From: Deltaproteobacteria bacterium
GTDB lineage: Bacteria; Desulfobacterota; UBA8473
NCBI GenBank assembly: GCA_030621455.1
Contig: JAUXHQ010000140.1
Span: 1-5,779 of the forward strand
Length of the DNA stretch: 5,779 nucleotides
Reading direction: 5' to 3'
The notes under the pieces are model-generated. The model searched no databases. It was not told the origin of the DNA and saw nothing but the letters and a program-made list of their open reading frames with translations. Both the position numbers and the translations under genes were made by a program. This document shows positions 1 to 5,621 of the stretch, piece by piece; within the stretch, counting starts at the first letter, position 1; each line of letters begins with the position of its first letter.

Positions 1-414
1 ACCGGGGCATTGCCCAGCGGGAAGAAGTCGAGGGTCGCACTGACCGATGCAAGTGTCTCAGCCATGCCGGGCACAGACAAGAACGGACCCACTGCCCTGG
101 TCCTGTCGGCAGTCAAGGCTGTGGATACTATCAAGTACGGTCAGAACCACTTCAACCTGAAGTTCCATCCCTCGGCTTTGGAAGGAAAGGAAGGGATCGA
201 GAAGTTTCTTGCGTTGATAAAGACGTATATGGATTTGGGCGGATCGCACATACAGTTTAACTGCCTAAGCAGTAAAGACCTGAAGGAGGCGCAGGTCCAT
301 CCGGAAGAGCATCGTGATTTGGTAGTGAGGGTTGCCGGGTTTAGCGCATTCTTTGTCAACTTGGATAAGGGTGTTCAGGATGAGCTCATAAAGCGAACTG
401 AACTCACATTGTAA
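1..414 (+). CDS. Glycyl radical enzyme (PFL-like family), C-terminal fragment
   Basis: This is the last 137 residues of a glycyl radical enzyme. The reading frame is open from base 1, so the gene begins upstream, and the TTG at 10 is an internal codon. The glycyl radical loop is intact: VVRVAGFSAFF, with the radical glycine at fragment residue 113 (GGG, 337-339), 24 residues from the C-terminus. Other family signatures are GTDKNGPTAL (about residues 24-33) and HIQFN (83-87), and the end VQDELIKRT is also typical. The active-site cysteine lies in the missing part. Such enzymes carry out radical C-C, C-O, C-N or C-S chemistry in anaerobes after activation by a radical-SAM activase, which is not in this window. 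Possible classes are alkyl/arylsuccinate synthase, arylacetate decarboxylase, or a lyase/dehydratase. The mutase 91 bp downstream favours a succinate-adding role, but only by context. The superfamily is nearly certain; the substrate is unknown. Confidence 0.95.
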   Translation, partial: TGALPSGKKSRVALTDASVSAMPGTDKNGPTALVLSAVKAVDTIKYGQNHFNLKFHPSALEGKEGIEKFLALIKTYMDLGGSHIQFNCLSSKDLKEAQVHPEEHRDLVVRVAGFSAFFVNLDKGVQDELIKRTELTL

Positions 415-492
415 TAATTATACTGTTCACTTATTCATCAGAGACACTTCAAGACACTGGGGTTGAGTAGCTGCACAGGTCGAATTATTGTT

Positions 493-500
493 AGGGAGGG
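493..500 (+). promoter_or_regulatory. Ribosome binding site that fixes the mutase large-subunit start
   Basis: The purine-rich AGGGAGGG lies five bases before the ATG at 506. The in-frame TTG at 488 lies upstream of this site and so has no use for it. I therefore place the start at 506, which removes six residues from the longest possible reading frame. Confidence 0.75.
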
Positions 501-505
501 TTAAG

Positions 506-2185
506 ATGGGCGAGCAAATCCAAACAATCGATAAAGAGAGTGTGAAAAAGGCCTACAGGGAAAAAGTGACTGACTTTAAAACAGCTTCAGGAATTGAAGT
601 TAAAGAGGTTTATGGGCCTGAGGATATGGCGGATATCGATTTTGAAAAAGATATAAATTTTCCAGGTGAATATCCGTACACCAGAGGCCATCACCCACTT
701 ATGTATCGGGGCAAACTATGGAACATACGTGAAATTTCCGGCGTGTCCACAGCACCAAGGGCTAACGATAGATTTAAATTCCTGATTTCCCAGGGTATGA
801 GTGCAATTCAATGTGAACTGGACGGGCCTACCTGGTACGGGCTCGAGTCGGATCAGCCATATTGTGAAGGCCAGCTTGGAATTTGCGGAGTAGGTTTAAA
901 TTCGTATCGAGATGTTGTGGATTTATGTGAAGGCATCCCCCTTGATGCAGTAAGCTTTGGAATAGCCACTTATTTTCCTGCTATCTGGCAGTCATATCTT
1001 TTAAACGCTGAAAGGCGAGGCTACGATATTTACAAACTCAGAGGTGTGGGGGGTGCGATTAACTGGCAGCTTCCTTCAACTGTGCCGAGTTATTCAGAGA
1101 TGCTGTATATTAATGGCCGCATATCGACGCTCGGGAGATGGAACAGTGATTTCCAGGAGTATCTTCTGAAAAATTTTCCTAATTGGAACCTTTGGTTCTG
1201 CACTTCTTATGATTTTCGCGAAGCAGGAAGTGATGCAATTCAGGAGATTGCATTCACTATTGCCTGCCGTGATGATCTTATTGTTGAGATGCAGAGAAGG
1301 GGTCTGGATGTTAGCGCAATTGGACGAAGACTGAGTCCCGTATTATCAGTGGACCGTGATTTTTTTGAGGAGATAGCCAAACTGCGGGCAGCAAGGAGAC
1401 TATGGGCAAGAACAATGAAGGATAAATGGAAAGTGACAGACCAAAAGGCCATGATACTCAGGATGCACGTTAATGGCTCAGGCAGCTATTTGACACGGCA
1501 GCAGCCACTGGTCAACATCGCAAGAGGAACAGTTATGGCGATGGCAGGCGCCCTTGGCGGATGTATGGGAATGCAGATTCCATCATTTGATGAGGCCTGG
1601 GCGACCCCAACTGAAGAAGCACAAAGAGTAGCCATAAGGACACAGCAGGTACTGCGCTATGAGTCTGGAATAGCGAAAGTTGCTGACCCGCTTGCAGGTT
1701 CTTACTATGTAGAATGGTTAACCAAGAAACTCGAGGAAGAAGCAGAATCAATGGTCAAGGAGATTGAGGGTATAGGTGGCTGGATAGCAGCCCTTGACTC
1801 CGGTTGGGTTCATGAGCAGTTCAGCAAAAGCTTTCAGGAGCTTCACGAAAAAGAGGAAGCGGGTGAAAGGGTGCATGTCGGCGTAAACAAATATGAAATT
1901 CCACCAGAGGAAGACTTTAAACCCGAAACATATACTCCGGAACATATGGATATTGAGACGTATATCGATGAATTTAAGAAATTTAAAGAAAGTCGTGACT
2001 CTGAGAACCTTAAAAGGAAACTTGAAGATATTCGCTTAGCAGCGGAGCAACCGGAAACAAACCTGCTGCCGTCGACTCTTGAGGCACTGAAAGCCGATGC
2101 AACTTTTTCTGAGATAATAGGCGTATTAAGAATGGTTGACGGATTGGAATATGATTGGGCCGGCGACAGGAAATATCCTTTTTAA
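506..2185 (+). CDS. B12-dependent acyl-CoA mutase large (catalytic) subunit, divergent methylmalonyl-CoA mutase family
   Basis: This 559-residue protein is a catalytic TIM-barrel subunit without a B12-binding domain, close to the roughly 560 residues usual for stand-alone mutase subunits. Family landmarks occur in order: YPYTRGHHPLMY (56-67), ISGVSTA (77-83), SYDFREAGSDAIQEIAFT (234-251), FFEEIAKLRAARRLWA (286-301), LRMHVNGSGSYLT (318-330), TQQVLRYESGIAKVADPLAGSYYVE (379-403) and GVNKY (459-463). Its partner is the B12-binding subunit at 2439-2834. Known relatives isomerise methylmalonyl-CoA, isobutyryl-CoA or 2-hydroxyisobutyryl-CoA through an adenosyl radical. Several substrate-site positions differ. 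The usual segment with NDILKE and a substrate-contacting Arg or Gln is replaced by unrelated sequence (about 181-230), and the Tyr-His pair is Tyr235-Asp236. His321 is kept, but the following Gln is Asn323, and the usual SLHTN is GMQIP (355-359). The substrate is therefore probably not methylmalonyl-CoA; a product of the upstream radical enzyme after CoA activation is an inference. Confidence 0.88.
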   Translation: MGEQIQTIDKESVKKAYREKVTDFKTASGIEVKEVYGPEDMADIDFEKDINFPGEYPYTRGHHPLMYRGKLWNIREISGVSTAPRANDRFKFLISQGMSAIQCELDGPTWYGLESDQPYCEGQLGICGVGLNSYRDVVDLCEGIPLDAVSFGIATYFPAIWQSYLLNAERRGYDIYKLRGVGGAINWQLPSTVPSYSEMLYINGRISTLGRWNSDFQEYLLKNFPNWNLWFCTSYDFREAGSDAIQEIAFTIACRDDLIVEMQRRGLDVSAIGRRLSPVLSVDRDFFEEIAKLRAARRLWARTMKDKWKVTDQKAMILRMHVNGSGSYLTRQQPLVNIARGTVMAMAGALGGCMGMQIPSFDEAWATPTEEAQRVAIRTQQVLRYESGIAKVADPLAGSYYVEWLTKKLEEEAESMVKEIEGIGGWIAALDSGWVHEQFSKSFQELHEKEEAGERVHVGVNKYEIPPEEDFKPETYTPEHMDIETYIDEFKKFKESRDSENLKRKLEDIRLAAEQPETNLLPSTLEALKADATFSEIIGVLRMVDGLEYDWAGDRKYPF

Positions 2186-2239
2186 CTAGTGCCTATCCAA
2201 AAGTGGCTATTTTTTGCAATCTCTGCGTCAGACTCGGAT

Positions 2240-2267
2240 GTAAGGGCACATTGCAATGTGCCCCTAC
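2240..2267. repeat. Palindromic intergenic repeat element with a GGGCACATTG core
   Basis: A perfect 20-bp palindrome, GGGCACATTGCAATGTGCCC, occupies 2244-2263. After one A/C mismatch it continues for three more pairs, giving an imperfect 28-bp inverted repeat (2240-2267). It is not followed by a T-run, so it does not look like a simple intrinsic terminator. From memory, short mobile-like palindromes of this kind are scattered between genes in many deltaproteobacterial genomes; copy number cannot be seen here. Confidence 0.65.
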
Positions 2268-2373
2268 TTACCTATTTCTACGTTGTCACATTTTAACAGG
2301 CAACGGATGCGAGCACCTGGCAACGACGGAAACGCCTATCCTGCGATAACCTGAACCTATGATCGGTTCCATC

Positions 2374-2397
2374 GTTCCCACGCTCCAGCGTGGGAAC
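2374..2397. repeat. REP-like hairpin, GTTCCCACGCT-CC-AGCGTGGGAAC
   Basis: Two perfectly complementary 11-base arms (2374-2384 and 2387-2397) are separated by CC. This resembles the widespread GTTCCCACGCT...AGCGTGGGAAC intergenic repeat, a REP-like element found in many bacterial phyla; that recognition is from memory. In RNA, tight pairing would need a few central bases unpaired as a loop. It ends 41 bases before the start of the small mutase subunit and could act on the transcript as a stem-loop, for example as a stability or partial termination element. No T-run follows. Confidence 0.7.
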
Positions 2398-2438
2398 AAG
2401 ATTAAAAAAAGGAATGCAATTTTTTAGGAGGTTATGAT

Positions 2439-2834
2439 ATGGCTGAGAAGATAAAAGTTATAACCGGCAAGATCGGTCTTGACGATCACTTCAGGGGAAT
2501 AGAAGTTGTAACTAAAGCTTTAAGGGATGCAGGTATGGAAGTGGTTTACCTTGGCATAGCTCAAAGGATCGAACGAATGGTCGCGGCAGCTGTACAGGAA
2601 GATGCGGATGTCATTGGACTGAGCTTCTTATGCGGCGGTCATGTACAGGTTATGCAAAAGTTAATGAATCAGCTTCAGGAACAGGGTATGGGACATGTCC
2701 TTGTTGTTGTCGGTGGCGTTATCCCTGATGAAGACATACCGACGCTAAAAGAGTTGGGGGTTGGAGAAGTTTTTCTGCCGGGTGCAAAGACAGATGATAT
2801 AAAAAACTATATATTTACAACGATGAACGAATAA
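2439..2834 (+). CDS. B12-binding (small) subunit of the acyl-CoA mutase
   Basis: This 131-residue protein is a complete stand-alone cobalamin-binding domain, the usual size for small subunits of split acyl-CoA mutases. It carries the base-off/His-on signature DxHxxG as D15-D-H17-F-R-G20, with His17 as the predicted lower cobalt ligand. Ser62-x-Leu64 (GLSFLCGG) and the glycine pair in VVVGGVIP (about 92-93) complete the cobalamin fold. It should bind adenosylcobalamin and pair with the large subunit encoded at 506-2185. A strong ribosome site, TAGGAGGT (2425-2432), lies six bases before the ATG. Unlike most such pairs, the two subunit genes are not adjacent: 253 bp with two palindromic repeats lie between them. 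No mutase chaperone or epimerase gene follows. Confidence 0.93.
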   Translation: MAEKIKVITGKIGLDDHFRGIEVVTKALRDAGMEVVYLGIAQRIERMVAAAVQEDADVIGLSFLCGGHVQVMQKLMNQLQEQGMGHVLVVVGGVIPDEDIPTLKELGVGEVFLPGAKTDDIKNYIFTTMNE

Positions 2835-3197
2835 TAACAATAATCACAAGATAAAATACTGCATAAGCATTTTCCATTTTAGAAAAGCCCGTTTAAATCC
2901 CTACCCCTTCCTGGTATTTTCTTTTAAATCATCAATTCATCAACATATAAAGCGCTCGATCGTGAAGATGTTTCAAAAGGAAGGATTCAGGTCAAATCCC
3001 CCCCAATTTCCCCAAGATTATTTCCCCCCTCCGGCTCTAGAATTTACTGAAGATTATCAGGTTCGCTTCGCCAAAATTATACGACTCACCCAACCGCTTT
3101 TTTTCTTGCAGTATTTGACGAATGACAGTAAACTTCTATGTTTTGTTATACACAAAAAGCCAGTTACTGGGCAAGAACGACAAAGAAGGATTACCAT
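2835..3197. other. Non-coding stretch between the mutase small subunit and rimO
   Basis: This 363-bp stretch has no convincing gene. It begins AT-rich. Around 2998-3029 it contains three runs of cytosine (7, 4 and 6 bases) separated by AT-rich spacers, a pattern like a decayed C-rich intergenic repeat. A candidate promoter for rimO lies near its right end. I found no clear U-tract terminator behind the mutase operon and no RNA gene or riboswitch that I can recognise. Confidence 0.6.
3115..3142 (+). promoter_or_regulatory. Candidate sigma-70-type promoter for rimO
   Basis: TTGACG (3115-3120) and TATGTT (3137-3142) are separated by 16 bases. The -35 box matches the consensus at five of six positions; the -10 box is weaker. 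Transcription would start near 3149, giving a leader of about 50 bases that contains the rimO ribosome site. This fits rimO being expressed separately from the mutase genes. The prediction rests on sequence match alone. Confidence 0.35.
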
Positions 3198-4565
3198 ATG
3201 ACGTTGAGAGAACATGTAAGCATGATCAGTCTGGGTTGCGCCAAAAACCTTGTCGACACAGAGGTAATGTTAGGGTTGTTGATTGAGAACGGCTATCAAA
3301 TATCCGAAAGGGAAGAAGAGGCGGAGATTATCATAATAAACACCTGCGGTTTTATCGAGGTTGCAAAGGAAGAGTCTATAGACACAATACTGGAGTCAGC
3401 GGAGCTCAAAAAGACCGGCAATTGCCGTACTTTGGTGGTGACAGGGTGCCTGCCTCAGCGGTATGGGGATGCGCTTGTGAAGGAAATGCCTGAAGTGGAT
3501 ATCTTCATCGGCGCCGGAGAGTTCCATAAGGTGGTTGAGATATTGGATCGGTTTAGAATGTCCGAAGATCCGCCAAGGAGTTATGTCGGTGAACCCCGAT
3601 TTCTATATAACCACAAGACTCCCAGGTTGAATACCTGCGCGGATTACAGCGCCTATGTCAAGATAGCGGAGGGATGTTCCAATTCCTGTTCTTATTGTGT
3701 GATCGGAAGAATACGGGGGAGGTTTCGCAGCAGGCATCAGGATTCCATTATCGAGGAAGTGGAAAACCTGGTGGCGATGGGGGTAAAAGAGATCAATCTC
3801 ATCGCACAGGATACTACCATGTTCGGTAGAGACATCAAGCCGGCTGCGAACCTTGAAGGGTTATTGAGGGAGTTGGCACGGATTGACGGGCTTCAATGGA
3901 TTCGTATCCTATATACCCATCCTGCACATGTCACCGACGGTCTGATCAAAGCAATAAATGAAGAAGAAACGGTCTGTAACTACATAGACCTGCCGATACA
4001 GCATATTAATGATAAGATACTGGAGGCCATGGGCAGGAAGACAAAGGGCAGCCACATACGGAGGCTGATCGAGAGACTGAGGAGAGAAATCCCAAATATC
4101 TCCATTCGCACCTCATTGATCGTCGGGTTTCCCGGGGAGACCGATGACCAATTCGGGGAGTTGCTCGAATTCATGCAGGACGTAGAATTCGACAGGTTGG
4201 GTGCATTTAAATATTCCAAAGAAGAAGGCACAATGGCCGCAACTTTTCCAAATCAGGTCCCGGAAGAGACAAAGGAGGAACGTTATCATAGGGTGATGGA
4301 GGTTCAGAAGGGTATAGCAGTGAAGCTTAACAGGGGACTAGTGGGGACTACCACAAAGGTCCTGATAGAAAGCCTCAGTGGTGATAATGGTGTGGTTGGC
4401 GGGCAGCCGGCCTTAATGAAGGGGAGAACACCTTGCCAGGCGCCTGATATAGATGGGATAACTTACATTACAAAAGGTAAGGCAGTCCCCGGAGAAATGC
4501 ATGATCTGTTGATTACCGGTGTGAATGCCTATGACTTGATAGGAGAGATCGTTTCCATTCCCTAA
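3198..4565 (+). CDS. rimO: Ribosomal protein S12 methylthiotransferase RimO
   Basis: RimO is a cytoplasmic radical-SAM enzyme that adds a methylthio group to a conserved aspartate of ribosomal protein uS12. The 455-residue product has the three expected parts. The N-terminal methylthiotransferase domain starts with VSMISLGCAKNLVDTE and has cluster ligands Cys14, Cys50 (NTCGF) and Cys84 (VTGCLPQRY). The radical-SAM core carries C160-x3-C164-x2-C167, then DLPIQH (264-269) and TSLIVGFPGET (305-315). A TRAM domain forms roughly the last 70 residues. LGAFKYSKEEGT (334-345) is typical of RimO rather than the tRNA enzyme MiaB. The ATG at 3198 is chosen because AAGGA (3186-3190) lies seven bases upstream and family homology begins there; the open frame extends 20 codons further upstream without homology. 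The gene has no obvious functional link to its neighbours. Confidence 0.96.
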   Translation: MTLREHVSMISLGCAKNLVDTEVMLGLLIENGYQISEREEEAEIIIINTCGFIEVAKEESIDTILESAELKKTGNCRTLVVTGCLPQRYGDALVKEMPEVDIFIGAGEFHKVVEILDRFRMSEDPPRSYVGEPRFLYNHKTPRLNTCADYSAYVKIAEGCSNSCSYCVIGRIRGRFRSRHQDSIIEEVENLVAMGVKEINLIAQDTTMFGRDIKPAANLEGLLRELARIDGLQWIRILYTHPAHVTDGLIKAINEEETVCNYIDLPIQHINDKILEAMGRKTKGSHIRRLIERLRREIPNISIRTSLIVGFPGETDDQFGELLEFMQDVEFDRLGAFKYSKEEGTMAATFPNQVPEETKEERYHRVMEVQKGIAVKLNRGLVGTTTKVLIESLSGDNGVVGGQPALMKGRTPCQAPDIDGITYITKGKAVPGEMHDLLITGVNAYDLIGEIVSIP

Positions 4566-4652
4566 ATTCCGGGAGGATCAGAGAATAAAATGAAGGATTG
4601 CCCCTGGGGTCAGTAGTGTAACGACTGTGACCATACAAAGGAGACGGAGAAG

Positions 4653-5489
4653 CTAAAACTCATTAGAAAGAAAGTTCTGGATCTGGGCATTGGTGAAGAC
4701 CGGACCGTCTTTGCAAACATATATGTTTCCAATGTTGCACCTTCCGCACTTGCCGATGCCGCACTTCATCTTCATCTCAAGGGTAGTCAGTATTTGGTCG
4801 TTGGTAAAACCGAGCTTTTCCAATGACATCAGTGTGAATTTTATCATTATGGGCGGACCACACGTGATGGCCACGGTATTCTCAGGAGTGGGGCCTATCT
4901 CTTCCAGAACCGGTGGGATAAGACCCACCCTGCCGGTCCAATCATCATCTCCATTGTCCACTGTTGTGTACATGTTTACGGCATCGTCCTTTTCCCATTC
5001 TTCGAGGTCATATTTGAACGAAAGGTCTGCCGGGCTTCTGGCGCCGTAAAGGATCGTTACATCCTCGTAAGTATCGCGGTTATCAAGCACATTCCATATC
5101 AGAGACCTGAGGGGCGCCAGCCCGATACCACCGCCTACAAAGACAAGGTTCTTGCCTTCGAGCAACTCCAGAGGAAACCAATTTCCATAGGGCCCACGAA
5201 AACCTATCTCATCCCCTTCCTGGAGTTCATGGATCGCAGCCGTTACCTTCCCTGCCTTCATTACACTGAACTCCAGATAATCCATCCTTGTGGGGCTTGA
5301 AGATACACAGAAGGTCGCTTCACCCTCTCCGAATATCGAATATTCGGCAAATTGTCCCGACTTGAAGCTGAATTTGCTTTTTTGACTCTCATCCTTGAAG
5401 TTAAAGTGAAAGGTCTTGATATTCTGAGTTTCCCGGATCACCTTTTCAATCTTCATTACATGAGGTAAATAAACATTGTCGCCTTCCAT
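4653..5489 (-). CDS. FAD/NAD(P)-binding reductase subunit with 2Fe-2S site (AsrB / sulfhydrogenase gamma / FlxA type)
   Basis: This 278-residue protein is a ferredoxin-NADP+ reductase-like electron-transfer subunit. The N-terminal half is an FAD-binding barrel, with YLPHVMKIEKV near the start and TFCVSSSP (59-66) at the position of the flavin motif. NAD(P)-binding motifs follow: VFVGGGIGLAPLRSL (116-130), YGARSPADLSF (148-158) and CGPPIM (210-215). At the C-terminus C243-x4-C248-x2-C251-x7-C259 forms the 2Fe-2S site typical of the dihydroorotate dehydrogenase electron-transfer, AsrB and HydG group. It should pass electrons between NAD(P)H and iron-sulfur partners. Its start has a GGGTGG-type ribosome site (5497-5502 on the opposite strand) seven bases before the ATG. 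The upstream partner, a 4Fe-4S protein, ends 132 bp away, matching the usual gene order of Asr, sulfhydrogenase and Flx/Hdr systems. Which of these it belongs to cannot be decided here. It converges on rimO. Confidence 0.88.
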   Translation of the reverse strand: MEGDNVYLPHVMKIEKVIRETQNIKTFHFNFKDESQKSKFSFKSGQFAEYSIFGEGEATFCVSSSPTRMDYLEFSVMKAGKVTAAIHELQEGDEIGFRGPYGNWFPLELLEGKNLVFVGGGIGLAPLRSLIWNVLDNRDTYEDVTILYGARSPADLSFKYDLEEWEKDDAVNMYTTVDNGDDDWTGRVGLIPPVLEEIGPTPENTVAITCGPPIMIKFTLMSLEKLGFTNDQILTTLEMKMKCGIGKCGRCNIGNIYVCKDGPVFTNAQIQNFLSNEF

Positions 5490-5621
5490 CGATGAACCAC
5501 CCTTCTCCTTCTCGTATCTTTACTTACCGCGCTCTCGTAAGGAAACTAACACACCTTAAAACGAATTAATTTAAACAATTAACAGCATTGGCTCATGTGA
5601 AGCAAATATACCTTTAGGCTT

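Noticed and set aside
463..491. TTGAGT-17-TATTGT as a promoter for the mutase genes
   Set aside because: Transcription would start around 498, inside the ribosome site, so the message would lack it. A chance match is more likely.
488..505. Upstream TTG start for the mutase large subunit
   Set aside because: The ribosome site AGGGAGGG lies after it and is correctly spaced only for the ATG at 506.
2191..2341. 8-bp direct repeat GCCTATCC at 2191-2198 and 2334-2341 as a target-site duplication
   Set aside because: An 8-bp match within about 250 bp is expected by chance fairly often, and the bases between lack terminal inverted repeats at the repeat borders.
2155..2349. 64-codon plus-strand open frame across the end of the mutase gene and the repeats
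   Set aside because: It overlaps the certain end of the mutase in another frame and reads through the palindrome; no ribosome site.
2962..3201. 79-codon plus-strand open frame before rimO
   Set aside because: Low-complexity proline-rich start over C-runs, no ribosome site, no recognisable family, and it runs into the rimO start.
4566..4652. Shared terminator between convergent rimO and the reductase gene
   Set aside because: Only CCCC-T-GGGG with an unworkably small loop and a weak bulged stem near 4610-4632 were found, without a U-tract on either strand.
4690..5049. 119-codon plus-strand open frame inside the reductase gene
   Set aside because: It is antisense to a gene with clear FAD, NAD(P) and 2Fe-2S motifs and shows no family features of its own.
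5522..5540. Inverted repeat CTTAC...GTAAG in the gap upstream of the reductase gene
   Set aside because: A five-pair stem with a nine-base loop is too weak to call as an operator or terminator.
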